Source: Cliona cf. orientalis
Lineage: Eukaryota; Porifera; Demospongiae; Clionaida; Clionaidae
Assembly (NCBI GenBank): GCA_963930775.1
Contig: OZ005706.1
Location: 186,001 to 250,000, forward strand
Direction: 5' to 3'
Length of the DNA: 64,000 bases
Below the pieces are notes generated by a model. That model did no database searches. It saw nothing but the letters and a program-made list of their open reading frames with translations, and was not told the DNA's origin. Shown here piece by piece: positions 1-13,728 of this stretch. Numbering within the stretch: the stretch's first letter is position 1; every line of letters starts with the position of its first letter. The translations under genes and the position numbers were made by a program.

Positions 1-996
1 CTATTTTGTGGTCATGTTAGTTCAAACAAACAATTAATTCTGTGTGGCCTTAGATTGATTTTATTTTTCTTCCCACTAATAGGCCCAGTCATATTCAAAG
101 TCATATTCAAAATAAAAAAATTCTGATTTTTGACACAAAAATAGTCCCAATCATCCCTCCCCCCGGGCCGAGGTGCCGCAGCTTCGGTGATCCGTTTGGG
201 AGTGACACTGCGGACATTACCGCAATTGGCCATACTTCCAGGGATGGGGGGTATTCAAGGGAGGAACCTGGGCGACCCCTAAGCCATATATGCCCAGGAC
301 CATGTGCAGTTTTCAGCTGCAGGTGCCAGAGGGGATACCCCTGACACCGTCTAGCCCCGTTATCGATAGTACCTCCCAGAAAATGCTATTTATTGAGCTG
401 GGACAGGGGGTAGCAAAACGCGTATGGTTTTCACGTTGGAATGTACAGACCGTGACGTAATTAATTAAAAACTATGAATATCATTAATTCTATACCGCGG
501 CGCGCGCCAAAGTGTATCTCACCAACGGAAAGAGCTATGGAGCTGGAACAAAAACCAAAATGTACCTCTTGAGCAGATGAAAGCAGCTATCATGGTCCTG
601 AACAATGTCATACACTGATAGTATACTAACAAACTTCTTAAGCTTACATGCATGTCACAATAATATCTACACATTATTTTTGTGACTGTGACCTCAGCCC
701 CATGCATGTGCATGCCTTGGAAAGAAATTGTATGATTTTCATGAAGGCTCGCCCCGCACAGATGATTTTCATCACCACTATAAGTTTTTTTTTTATTATA
801 TGTCATTGTCAGCAATACAATCATGTACTCAGTCATCAAAATAATAATATTATTACTATAATAATTATATTATTATTCATAATTCTCATCTATGAAAATT
901 AATGTAAAAAATGGACTATATAGCACACAAACACTCTCATTATAAAAAAAGCACTCCACTACATGTAGGAATAATTATCACTAGCAGCAACATTAT
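1..996. other. Intergenic sequence beyond the 3' end of glycogenin
   Basis: I see no convincing gene here. Positions 225-400 are relatively GC-rich, with short self-complementary stretches such as AGGGGATACCCCT near 333. Positions 780-900 are AT-rich with TAATAATATTATTA-type palindromes. A 73-codon open frame on the minus strand at 12-233 has no recognisable domain. The GC-rich part could be the edge of a gene or repeat lying outside the window. Confidence 0.4.
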
Positions 997-998
997 TT
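993..998 (-). terminator. Poly(A) signal overlapping the glycogenin stop codon
   Basis: On the minus strand the last codons read GGA GAA TAA A, so AATAAA is formed by the last two bases of the Glu codon, the stop codon and the next base. If used, the 3' UTR would be only about 15-30 nt. Use of this signal is inference. Confidence 0.35.
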
Positions 999-3900
999 AT
1001 TCTCCACCTGCCTTTTCTGGCACAGTAACATCTATCCCTGCTTCTTCTTGACCTGTCTCCCCAGACACTCCTCCCTCCTCCTCCTCCTCCTCTCCTGCCC
1101 CGGCAGCTGCTTCTTGATCTGGTTCATCGCCGACTCCTAACTCTTTCTCCTCTTCTTCATCCTCTAACAAAATGGCGTCAATTCTCTGCTGAATGTTCTC
1201 AAAACTGTCTCTTCCATGATAGTCTATTCGGCCATTTTGAAAGTCAAGTCTGTGTTGGTCCACGGCGGGTGCACTAATCCCTTCGCCCCCAGTTGCTCCC
1301 ATTTCCTGTGTGGGAGGAGTAGCCACGCCCACAGCAGTGATGTCATCGTTTTCGGTGGTGACAGGGGTGAGGGGTGATTGTGTAGTGTGTGTAGGTGAAA
1401 AAGGAGACATTTTAAGGTAAGGTAGCACTGAATCAGATATACGGACAGCAGGCTGCCGCAATTCAGGCAGCTGTATCACATGACTGTCACGTGACCTAGG
1501 AATCATGATGTCATCGTCATTTTCAGTGCCGCCAAATTCTAGAGAATGACTACTACTACTGTGCAAGCTGTGAGTATCATGATTGTCATGAGTGGTGAGT
1601 GAATTGGGAAACTCAATATCACCGGAATGGAGATGATGGGAACGGAGAATGGGTGAATGAAAAGATGAGGAATGACCAAAACTGGGGGAATAGAAATAAG
1701 GAAATGATAGTTGCCTTCTCAGGCTAATTTGATCCACACCAACGTCTGTATCAAAATTATATCGTTTTCTCTCTCCGTTATCAGCAGCAGGCTCGCTGCC
1801 ACCTAACCGTCCAGGTTTGGAATAGAACGAGAGAGATGTGTGGGCGTGGTGATCGGAATAGGGAATGGACATGAGATTCTGAAAACGAGCCGTTTCAGGA
1901 TTGAGATTGGCTTCGGTGGCTGGGGGTTGGGAATGTGAGGGGGGTGGGGGTGAGAATGGCTCGCTGTGCTGTGTGTCTACAAAATAACTGTCTTGAGGCA
2001 AATCATAGTGACCGGTAGAAAGTGGGTGTGGCACATAAAGCATAGATTGTGAGGTGGAAGTGTGAGGGGGTTGAGTATAAATAAGTGATCTGTGAGGGTG
2101 TGAGTGGTGAGGGTGTGCAGGGGCCGGAGGAGGGCCACGCCTCCCGACACCTCCTCCTCCCGGGTGATCAGACTGAAATGAAGACAAGAAAGAATGACAA
2201 CACTCGATGAGATAGAAATGCTTTTTGCTGACCTGACGCTCATGACTACTCAGCGGAATTATAATTATAGCTACGAACTGACTAATCACTACTGCTGTCA
2301 TGTGACCAGCTTTCTCTATAATATATAGCTACATATTATATAGGCATGTAACTTTGTTGTATATCTACACAGCCAAGGCTGGCCTGAGATTATGTTATAG
2401 CACAGTGGTACAAAAGAAAATTGACTGATGGAAGAACATTTTCTACTCACCTGTTCGAGTGAGGTCCACGTCTCCCACCATCTCTTAATGAAGTCGTAGG
2501 CTCCTTGCTGTGAGGCGTACGTGCCCGGGGAGAAGATGACCGCCCCATTCTCAATGACGTAATGGTGTTGCCATGGCTTCACAGGACCAATGAAATGAAC
2601 AATCTTTATGTTGGTAAGAAATCTAGAGAGAGGAGATGAGAGAGAGAAAGAGAAGGAGAGAGAGGGTGAGAGAGAGAGAGAAAGGGAGAGAGAGAGAAAG
2701 AGAAGGAGAGAGAGGGTGAGAGAGAGAGAGAGAGAGAAAGAGAGGGAGAAAGAGAGAGAGAGAGAGAGAGGAATTTTATCTAATCAGTTCAGTGGAGTTC
2801 AGTAGAGTTCAGTCCCACTCGAGAATTAAAATTCCACCCACTCCTTTTGGTTTACATAGCAGACATTTCCCCCTCTTCCCACAAAAAGGCGGCAAGCCAG
2901 GCAGCCACGCAGCCAGGCAAGTATGCATTCAGAGGCTGACTTACTGTAGGTAGGCTGGAGTGTAGCCATAGGAAACGTTTGGAGTGACATTGTAGATGAA
3001 CGGTAGATGGTGTTTGATGTCCTTTGTTGCCCAGTCACTCCAGAACATGTTGAGTAAGCCTTGATCACCACCTGTGATAGAGAGAGGGCGGGGAAGGGAG
3101 AGAGAGAAGGGGGTGGGGTGAGATTGGCTACTGAAGGGAATCCGGCCTAGTGCATGCCCAGGGCATATGCTAGCTAATAAGACAAAAAGGTCAGCACTTT
3201 TGTGTGGTGAGACTAATAATGATTAATTCCAACCAGAAGAATGCAGAGGCAAGGAAGGGGACAGTTCTATTGTTTCATAAAATTTATGTGATCTAAGTCA
3301 TTAGCAGTTTTGTGCTGGTCAACTGACTTACCATCAAAGCTGCCAGTCTGTCTCGCCATGGCAACCAGGCTATTGAAAGTATCCTTCGAAGGCTCAAATA
3401 CGAAAACGCCCGAGTTGAAACAATCTGGCCAACCGATATCAGGAGCTGCCGATAATTCCTCTCTATCAAATAGTTCATCGACGTTTTGTAGCACCAGCGT
3501 ATCGGCGTCCAGGAACACACACTTGGTGTACTGCGTCAGGCACCAGGCATGGAGTTTGGAGAATGTGACTCCGAGTTCCGGTCTGGAGAGAAGGGCTAGG
3601 TGCTCAGTATCACCACTGTCCAGCTCCTCCACCACAACCAGCTCATCCCATACACGCTCTAGGCGACGTCTGAGAGGGGGGGGGGGGAGAGAGAGAGGGA
3701 AGAGAGAGAGGTGTAATGGCAACAGAACTCCTATTATGTCCATTCCACTCTGATACAATTATACTACAACTCCTCTAACTATAGAGCACATACTTCCCTC
3801 CTCAAATGATGTTGGCATTAGCTTCCTCCTCATAGCTTCCTTTTTAACAAATGCCAAAGGCACTAACAAGGGAGGGGAGCTAACAGCAACATGTACATGT

Positions 3901-5734
3901 AACTCCACCACAACTGGTGGACATTTAAGAAGCTAATGAGGTGACCAAATCATTCCCTTCCCTCCCCTTTCTCCACCTCAACAATAAATACCAGATGTAT
4001 GCATAAACACAATACAGAATAATGTGTACATTGTATGGTTTGTTGTAGTGCATAGTTCATGCTTCACTCCTAATGAACAAAGCTTGCCATTGTCGACTAC
4101 AATATAAGGTGTAGAGCCATTGACCGTGCATGGGAAAGCTTCACCATCAGAGGGCACCAAACTATTAGCATACTGTAGGGACGAGCTCCAGCTGGTCCCC
4201 ACTCTTAAATTGTATACTACAACATAATATGCACCTATAGCAAAGGAATTGAGCTAGTCCTGCTAGCATGGCCACATCAGGCATGCTTTGAGCATGGAAG
4301 CTATGGAGTCGTATCCAGCTGTGTTGAGCAGTCGAGTGTGCACTATTGATGGCTGGATGGATAGGTCAGATGGATCTATGGATGGCTGGGGTGACCAGGT
4401 CGGCAGTGATCATGATTCAGTGCACACTCACCAGATACACTCTCAAGCACTTGAGCCAAAGAGAGCAGCTGCACTCATGGCAAGCTGATACTAGTATGAG
4501 GGAAGAATCTGACCAATCAAAATCATTCACCTCCTGGCTATGAACACCTCTGGCCTCAAATTAAGTCCAATTCTCACAGAGGACAGAGAGCACAGCTAAC
4601 TAACTAGTAGTAGGGAATGGGAGAAGGAGAGTGGCAATAAGCGGACCTTATACTGCACCACTGCCCCCAACTGTGGCTGGAGAATGGAGTAACCAAGACA
4701 CACCAAGGTGCACACTGAATGCACGAGCTCACTATCTCACTATTTGGCCATATGCATGCAGACATGCCCACAACCAGATGGACTATCAATAAATAAAGTC
4801 ATTGTGAATATGTTTTGTAGAGTACATTCTACAATTATTATTATGTATTGTGATATTGTGATAGTGCACACAATCCATACTGGCCTTACAAGGAATCACT
4901 GCACATGTAGTACCTACCTACAGGAGTATGTTTGTGAAAGCGGTGTAGTTATCTAAATCAACGATTCCCCGCTATCCCAATGCACTGCAGTACACTACAC
5001 TATGCAAGAAGTGTACAAGAGTATGGCTGATCTAGTCTTGACTGTACAAGGGCCACACTTCCTCTTAGGCGGAATAGATAAACTGAAGTCATAGCAAATG
5101 GTAACAGGGGGGGTAGGCTGCAAAGAAATTGCCATTTCAGCAAAACACAGCATTGCATTCTCAGCTAATGATTCTAGTTGACCTTAATTATTATTGAACC
5201 TCACCTCATGTCTGGCGATATTGAGTTGGTAACGAGAAGGGCCAGCCTCCTTGATGTGTGCGTCTGTCTGATGGAGTGCCCCAGTGCCAGTGCACCCTTG
5301 GCATAGAAATCATTGGTGGCCAGCGAAACAAACGCCTCTAAAAATGTCATAAAAAGAACAAATTTGATATCAAGAAGTTGTAGTGAGGTGCAGTATGGTA
5401 TAGGGGTCACTATTGGCTGGGAAGCCTTAGGGCAGAGGGCTCAAGGGCATCATGCAGAGACAAGGAGAACAGCTGATAATAAACCCAATTAGTGGGGGTC
5501 AACGATAGGTTCACTTTTGAGCGCCAATTTGGCAGCCACACCCAGCTGCCTTCGGTAGATCGCGATCGCGGTAGATACACTGGGCGGAGATGGTAGATGA
5601 TCAGGCCTCTTATTAGATCTACGATTTCGAGTATTATACGTATCGCTTGCATGATAATAAATGGAATATAATGTATAAATTCGTCGACGCACGCACAAGA
5701 GTGTACACATGTGCTACTGACCTCTTCCAGACAT
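997..5734 (-). CDS. GYG: Glycogenin (self-glucosylating primer of glycogen synthesis)
   Basis: Glycogenin is a cytosolic GT8-family glucosyltransferase that attaches the first glucoses to its own tyrosine and then docks glycogen synthase. Six exons splice in frame: 5722-5734, 5205-5337, 3332-3669, 2945-3071, 2451-2622 and 997-2172, giving 652 aa. Exons 1-2 give the typical N-terminus with [18 protein letters not shown]. Exon 3 carries the DxD motif in [13 protein letters not shown] and then [20 protein letters not shown]. Exon 4 has [19 protein letters not shown] and the acceptor-tyrosine region [17 protein letters not shown]. Exon 5 has [14 protein letters not shown]. Exon 6 adds a long His/Ser/Pro-rich linker and near its end the conserved glycogen-synthase-binding motif [18 protein letters not shown]. 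Acidic and Gly-rich residues follow. The 13-nt first exon was chosen because it restores the family N-terminus (MSGREAF) and the frame. The protein is longer than mammalian GYG1 because of the linker. Confidence 0.95.
2636..2771. repeat. GA-rich microsatellite in glycogenin intron 4
   Basis: Imperfect (GA)n with AAAGAG and GGAGAG interruptions lies immediately upstream, on the coding strand, of the exon 5 acceptor at 2622. On the minus strand it reads as a polypyrimidine CT tract, so it may double as the splice-site pyrimidine tract. Confidence 0.85.
3670..5204. other. Long intron 2 of glycogenin, no gene seen
   Basis: This 1.5-kb intron has a poly-G run at 3677-3688 and a patch of TGGATGGAT-like simple sequence near 4350-4390. 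Open frames on either strand are short and unrecognised. Confidence 0.6.
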
Positions 5735-6048
5735 GTCTGTCAGATCGATGCTAGGTAGATCCAACGATCACGATCCTTTTCTCTTCCAAATCGACTCGGT
5801 TGTGAGCTCCGAAGCCGTGATCTACGCACGCTTCACCTCTCTCCCTGCAGAGCGCGCTGGGCTTTCGGTGCTGGCTCTAGCGTCAATCGATTGCTACTAC
5901 GGTACACGTATACGGGCGGTGTGATGTACATGTGAATTACCGCAAACAGGAAACAAGAATAACCCTGATTTGTAATAAAATATTTAACCCGTATATCACT
6001 AATTTTCACGCACACGTGCATACAATCTAAAACCATTAATCAATATCA
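5735..6048. promoter_or_regulatory. Divergent promoter region between glycogenin and the GPR180-like gene
   Basis: 314 bp separate the two start codons, which point away from each other. The interval must contain both 5' UTRs and at least part of both core promoters. I see no TATA box or X-box. A 63-codon plus-strand open frame (5733-5924) overlaps glycogenin exon 1 and is probably chance. Confidence 0.5.
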
Positions 6049-8134
<2,086 letters not shown>

Positions 8135-8355
8135 CCAATAATTATTATTCATAGCAGTTTATTAACTAGTCAAATTAATAGGGGCCTTAGAAGATCATTT
8201 TTAATAATATTATTGTGTGATTAACAATCTATTAGTATTAATTTTAGTAGAATGTCATAATAATAATTCCTATGTTGGAGTTATAATTATCAAGTTTGCT
8301 AGCGCGATTTTGTGTAATGTCAGCTAGTGAGCCAAATTTCATGACAATGACAATG
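8135..8355. other. Convergent 3' junction between the GPR180-like gene and CCDC39
   Basis: 221 bp of AT-rich sequence lie between two facing stop codons. They must hold both 3' UTRs. No AATAAA is obvious on the plus strand. Confidence 0.6.
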
Positions 8356-11300
8356 TTAGCTTGGTCCAATGGTGAGGTCCAGATCTTTCTTGCTCCCTCT
8401 TTGTCTCGGCTGGCTGCTCCTTGAAGAAGAAGCTCTGGAGCTAGCTCTCGAGCTGGCGTTGGAGGAGGGAGGTCGCGATGACTGCCTTGAGCTAGCCACA
8501 CTGCCACTGCCTGTCTTAGAGGGAACTCTCCTGCCAGCTCCTCCTCCTCCTAGTGAACTGGTGCTACTGCGAGGGGACATACCTGCAGGCACAAGTGCAA
8601 AGGGTAAGAGAGAGAGAGAGAGCTCATAAGGTCTTAATTTAGCAACAATAATTATTAATAACCATTAGTGACACTCAGTAACCATCCATATACACCCATG
8701 CATTGTATTAGATTAAGTACAGTAATAATATTATTATTGTGCATGTATGAGGATTACCTTGTCTAGGGGTGGTGGATGATGACTTGCTCAGATCCACATC
8801 TCCAATGTTGATAGCCTTTGGAGTGCTGGGCGTGGCTGAGAGCTGGGAGGCGGAGCTCCTGTGTATGTGTATGTGTATGCGTGATATTATTTCTTACATC
8901 ATGATGATGTAATATATAACGCATTGACACATCCCAAATCCAGTGCTATACTCACTTTACGTGAAAACAAAACAGGAAATGCCCAGGATTCCTACGTATC
9001 CCAAATTCAGTGCTATACTCACTTTACGTGAAAACAAAACAGGAAATGCTCGGGATTCCTAGCTAGCTAACACAACAGATTATCACTGATGGTTACCTAA
9101 CAGATGATGCAGTGCTGAGCTGGCTGACGGAGCTCCTAGCGGAGGACAGGGTGGAGCCCGTCCTGCTGGCCGTGGGTGAAGGGGGAGGGGGCAGCCCGGC
9201 CTGAGAGAACAGCAGCTGGAGGGTGGACATCATGTCTGGATTGTTGGCCGCCTTGCTGCCAAGCTGCTGGATCACAGAGTTGCTGAAATCTCTCATCTCT
9301 CTCAGCTCTATGTCCCTCTCCACTTCCCGGGGGGTGTGGCCGGACCCTTTCTGCTTTGATTTCAACTCCTTTACTAATTTGATTGTCTGTGTGGGGGAAT
9401 AATATTATGAATGCACAATCATCTTGTTGCGTTGTAGCCTCAGCTACTTCGGCATCGTTATGGTGTGATTTCCTTTACCTGTTTGCTGACTCTCTCTTTC
9501 TTGGCTTTGAGTTGCTCTAGATCTCTATCGAGCTGATTTATCGCATTTTGCTTTGCCTCCAGGTCAGAGGTCAGTGTGGCCTCGTCAGATTTCAATGATG
9601 ACAGGGTCCTCTCCATAGCCTATGCAATGCATATAGACATTCATGTACACAAATGTGCTCCTGCTAATGCTGCATCGCATGGAAAAATTGAAAATTACCT
9701 TTAAATCTTCCTCCAACTGTTTGACATGTCTCTTTCTTATCTTATGCTTGTCTAGAGCTGCTCTCCACTGTCCCTCCAGAGTCTCAAGCTGCCCTATCTC
9801 TTCACCTAAAAATCACACAATCATTGATAAAATTAATAATAATTATTATTATTGCAAATAATGTTGATCAGCATACTCGATTTGTCCACTTTGGTGAGGC
9901 TCCTCCTGTAGCCTTCATTCTTGGAGTTCATCAGAGCAAGAGTGTTCTCCATTGCCCTATAATAATGCACAGCGCTAATTAATTTTATGAATATCACACT
10001 TTCATGGTGCCGTGGAGATATTTTGGCAAAGTTAATAACTCATCTACATGTACCACCCCTCTCTCTTTCACCTGATCTCCCTCTCTGCCTTTCTGATCTT
10101 GCTGTCGAGTTCATCTCCCTCTCTCTGCAGCTCCTCTCTCTCTTGCGCTGCCTTGATGACGTAGTAAGCCTGTGAGTGTTCCTCCCCGTCGTCTGCGGGA
10201 GGGGCCATCGACACACTAAGGATCTCATAGCGTTTACGGAGTTTATCTATTTTGGATATTCGCTCGTGTAGCTCAGCACTGCATAATAATGTTGCCATAA
10301 TAATGAGTAATATTATCGTTTCATGGTAGTGGCTCACTTGACAGTCTGTCTCTCTGATTCACAGCTCTTGATCTGAGCTTTCAACATGTCCTTGTGTACA
10401 GATATCTCGCGACTTCTCTCTGACATGGCCTGCACAAGATATAATACACCAGTAATATTTTTTACAGACATTCATTGATCATAATCCCCAATAACTAAAC
10501 TTCTCTCTCTAACTCACTGTATCTAGCTGAAGTTTTCTTTTCTCCAGTGACTGGACCTCTCCAGCGTGGGAGAACAGTCCGTCCCTGAGCCTCTTGATCT
10601 CGAGTTTGGTGATGTTCTCGTCGACCATGAGGCTTTGCTTCCCTCCCACCACCTTCTTCAGCTCCCTCTGGGTACTGTCAATGTGGAGGTTGATCTCATC
10701 TGTAAAAACAGAAAATTAGTAGTTAGTAGAGTTTGGTAAATTCTAAAAAAGCATACCAATCTTTTCTTCAAGGTTATCTTTCTCCTTCTGCCTGGTCTCT
10801 AGTTGCCTGTTGATCCTCCTCAGGTCCTCCGTGAGCCGCTTGAGCTGGCTGCGGAGGATATGCTCCTCCCCCTGCTGCCGCTCCCACTCACCCTCAAGAT
10901 CCTAGTAATCAGTGTGATTATTAATTTCACATCTATAGATACAAGGCTAGGTAGCTCTGTATGCCAATTAATACCGTATAGGCGGAAAAATTGGCGGTTT
11001 GATTCGTACTCCCTTATACATGTATGGCGATCCTGTACCAAACCGCCAAATTTTATATCCACTAATATTCTTGCAATAGCGATTTTGGGCTCAACCGCCA
11101 GATTTAATTCCCGTCAATATTTCTGGCTATACGGTACACGAAAACAGAATTTTATACATTTTCATGCATCATCTACAGAACTGATACTCTATTTCACTCA
11201 CAGCTATTCTTGTGTTGAGGGCCAGCTTCTCATCATCCGTCCTCTCCCCCTCCATTCTGTTGAACTTGTGCTGAAGCTGCTGTAGCTGAAAGTCCTGTGT

Positions 11301-12084
11301 GTAGAGTATCTCCTGCTGCTTCAGTGCTTCCTCGTCCAACTTGTGGATCTTGGATCGTAGATTTCTCACGGAGGCCCTTCCTCCCTGGATCTCCGCTTGC
11401 ATGGTAGTCTCTTTCTGCTTCAGCTCAAACAGCTCCTGGGCGTGCTTGAATTGTCTCTCTCTCAGTGTGCTGAGCTCTTTCTCCAGCTGCCTGACTGTTC
11501 CTTCCTCCTGGGATAGCATCTCATCCATCTTCTGGGCCCTCTCTTCTGAGGAGAGGGTCTTCTGGGTGCTCTTTTTGAGCTCCTGTTGTAGTAGTTCACG
11601 CTGCTTCTGGGTAGTCTCAAGCCTACACAAAGTTTAAATAAAGTACAATGCAATATATAGTATATTGCACATGATGAAATTTAAAATTTTCTAGCTGATA
11701 CGCTCTGATTTCATCAACAATTCACATGAAGGGCCCCCTTCTTATCAAGCTATAATAAAGGTGGAGCCTGGCCCCATGAGATTAAAATTTAACATGATTT
11801 TATGTACTTTTTCCTTCTGTCCCTGATCTCCCTGGTCAGCTCCCTGCTCTGAGCTCTGGTGCTGTCTAGGTCGCTAGCCACTCGGTCTACGGAGTACTTG
11901 AGTGTCTCCAGCTCATCTCTGAACTGGATTCTGCTGGCCTCGGCATCTTGGTGGCCCAGCCTCATCTTAGCTGACAGCCTCTCTGCATCGTTGAGCTTCT
12001 TATCTTTCTCAGAATTGTTCTTTTTCTCGTTGTCATAAAATTCCTATATTGTTGGTGAAATGTGTATAGGAGGGAGAAAGAGAA

Positions 12085-12127
<43 letters not shown>

Positions 12128-13513
12128 GCGTGCATGTTTGTTTGTATCATAGGAATGATACTTGGCAGATACTCAATTATCTACTAGTCGGCCATGTTGA
12201 GCGCGGGCAGCGTAGACACTGTGACTTTCACACCGTTGGCACTTGAAGAACCACACATCACAACCATTCACACCAACACACCAACACACGTGTAGCTCAA
12301 CAAGGCCTATTTGTAGCAGCAGTGAGTCAACTCACCTGTTTCTCTCTAATATGGTTCTCCTTTGCCTTCACTTCGGCTTTCAGTCCTGCCAATTCCTACA
12401 GATTTAAACATACCCATATTATATGAATAGAAAGGGACATGCCCCTACAATCATGCTCGCCTAATTAATACAACTCACCCCCGCACACTTGTCCATTTCC
12501 TGGTCTCTTCGTTTCATCTGGTCGATGATCTGCTCCCACTGCTGAATCAGCACCTCTCTTTCCTCGTGTGCGATTCGGAACTCCTCTGCTGTCTTGTCCA
12601 TTTCGATTTGAGCCGTCAGTGTCTCTGTCACCTCGTTGTTCAACGTCTTCCTTTGCTTCGCACAAGACTCCGTAAGGTGCTCCAATTTGAGGGTGAGTGC
12701 CTGTCAATTAGTAGTAGTGTCTTAATTAAAGGGGCAGCCTCTTCCGTGCATTTTTTTTGTTTGGGAAGGGGGGGACAGGCTAACCTTAATTTTGCTTTCG
12801 TCCGCCCTGGCGTATTTTGCGAGAGTCATGGTGTCTTCGTCTTGCCTTGCCGACTCCTCTAGCCACGCCTCCAGGGCCTGCTGGTCCCAGTTCATCTGAG
12901 ACTTGAGTTGGTCCGTCTGCTGGTTTGTTCGGAAGATCGTATTCTGAGAGAAAGAGAGAAAAATCGTAATTATATTAGCAGTCTATAATAATGGACTATG
13001 CCTCTCATTTGTTTGTATGTACCTCGTAAATGTTCATTTTCTCTTTGAGATCTTCTCTCTCCAGATGGAGTCGTCTCATTTCAGTCTTCAGACGACCCTC
13101 CTCCCGCTCAGCTACACACACACACACAGTGCCACCTCAGCTAAAATTATAACTCCTGTGTTAATTACTAATTACCTATCTGTTTCATGTGATCTTCTGA
13201 TTCCACATCTCTTTTCCTGGCTTCAAGAAGACCCTACAAAATTGATGTAGTTAGCCGCACCCACACCCCTCCAAAGCTTGACTGCAGGTGTATTATGTAC
13301 CTGTGTTTGCTGCAGCTCCTGCCTGACATTTCTGAGGTGGTCGCTGATGGCCTGGGCACGGTCCTTGTTCTCATCAATCTGCAGCTGTAGAGAGTTGATT
13401 TCTCTCTCCTTCTTCTGTACTTTGGACTCCAGCTGTTTGTTCTCGGCGTTGGCCACTGGTAGGCCGAGCTGATCCAAGTCTATCCCGCCACTTTCTAAGT
13501 CTAGGGCCGCCAT
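8356..13513 (-). CDS. CCDC39: CCDC39, axonemal molecular ruler coiled-coil protein
   Basis: CCDC39 pairs with CCDC40 to form the 96-nm ruler that positions radial spokes, inner dynein arms and the nexin-dynein regulatory complex on ciliary doublets. Eighteen exons close in frame to 1009 aa: 13301-13513, 13176-13233, 13023-13111, 12785-12943, 12479-12700, 12336-12395, 11808-12043, 11202-11622, 10757-10901, 10518-10699, 10338-10429, 10072-10278, 9877-9956, 9699-9805, 9479-9619, 9097-9386, 8758-8858 and 8356-8582. The protein is almost entirely coiled coil. Family-specific stretches are [11 protein letters not shown] (exon 1), [17 protein letters not shown] (exon 4), [20 protein letters not shown] (exon 5), [18 protein letters not shown] (exon 8) and [19 protein letters not shown] (exon 12). 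The tail is Ser/Arg-rich, as in vertebrate CCDC39. A consensus X-box lies just upstream. Confidence 0.95.
8932..9061. repeat. 67-bp tandem duplication in CCDC39 intron 16
   Basis: Two adjacent copies (8932-8998 and 8999-9061) share CAGTGCTATACTCACTTTAC and AAAACAAAACAGGAAATGC with only a few differences. It is intronic and probably neutral. Confidence 0.85.
10972..11136. mobile_element. Small inverted-repeat element (family A, copy 1)
   Basis: A 165-bp element in CCDC39 intron 8 begins TACCGTATAGGCGGAAAAAT and ends with CTATACGGTA; the reverse complement of the end matches the start. Internal TTGGCGG and CCGCCAAA segments also pair. It has no coding capacity. The same structure recurs at 39608-39781. 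A TA target is suggested by the TA at both ends. The class is a MITE-like, non-autonomous DNA element. Confidence 0.75.
12085..12125. repeat. (GA)n microsatellite in CCDC39 intron 6
   Basis: About 20 near-perfect GA dinucleotides lie close to the exon 7 acceptor. On the coding strand this is a CT tract. Confidence 0.85.
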
Positions 13514-13728
13514 GATGACAACTGCTTTCTAGTTCTTGTTTGAAGGCGTTGCTAAGTAACGAAATGGGCGGAGCATCGTATGCGACTGCACGTCACATCT
13601 GCGCATGCTCAGATCCTCGATACAGAAGTTCCGTTTCCCGTTTCTCACAAGCCATAAAGCATCACCTTTTTGGCAGCCAAAGCAAAAGTCTATCAATTGG
13701 TTTTACTTGAAAGCTTCATTTCTGTGCG
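13514..13728. promoter_or_regulatory. Divergent promoter region between CCDC39 and the Dok-like gene
   Basis: 215 bp separate the two start codons. The interval contains an X-box at 13548-13560 next to CCDC39, and TGCGCATG-type sequence near 13600. The shared promoter implies the Dok-like gene may also respond to RFX factors, because the X-box is near-palindromic. Confidence 0.6.
13548..13560. promoter_or_regulatory. X-box (RFX-binding motif) upstream of CCDC39
   Basis: GTTGCT-A-AGTAAC fits the RYYNYY-N(1-3)-RRNRAC consensus at every position. It lies 34 bp before the CCDC39 ATG. RFX factors drive ciliary genes through such sites in animals. Binding here is inferred from sequence alone. Confidence 0.7.

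Noticed and set aside
1977-2243. Open frame antisense/alternate-frame to glycogenin exon 6 and its 5' intron edge
   Set aside because: The glycogenin frame there is fixed by the conserved docking motif and by the splice phase.
2608-2805. Arg/Glu-repeat open frame over a GA microsatellite (also at 61454-61696)
   Set aside because: A pure product of (GA)n translation. It is intronic or intergenic with no gene signals.
5733-5924. 63-codon plus-strand frame in the divergent glycogenin promoter
   Set aside because: It overlaps glycogenin exon 1, has no recognisable domain, and ends before the GPR180-like start.
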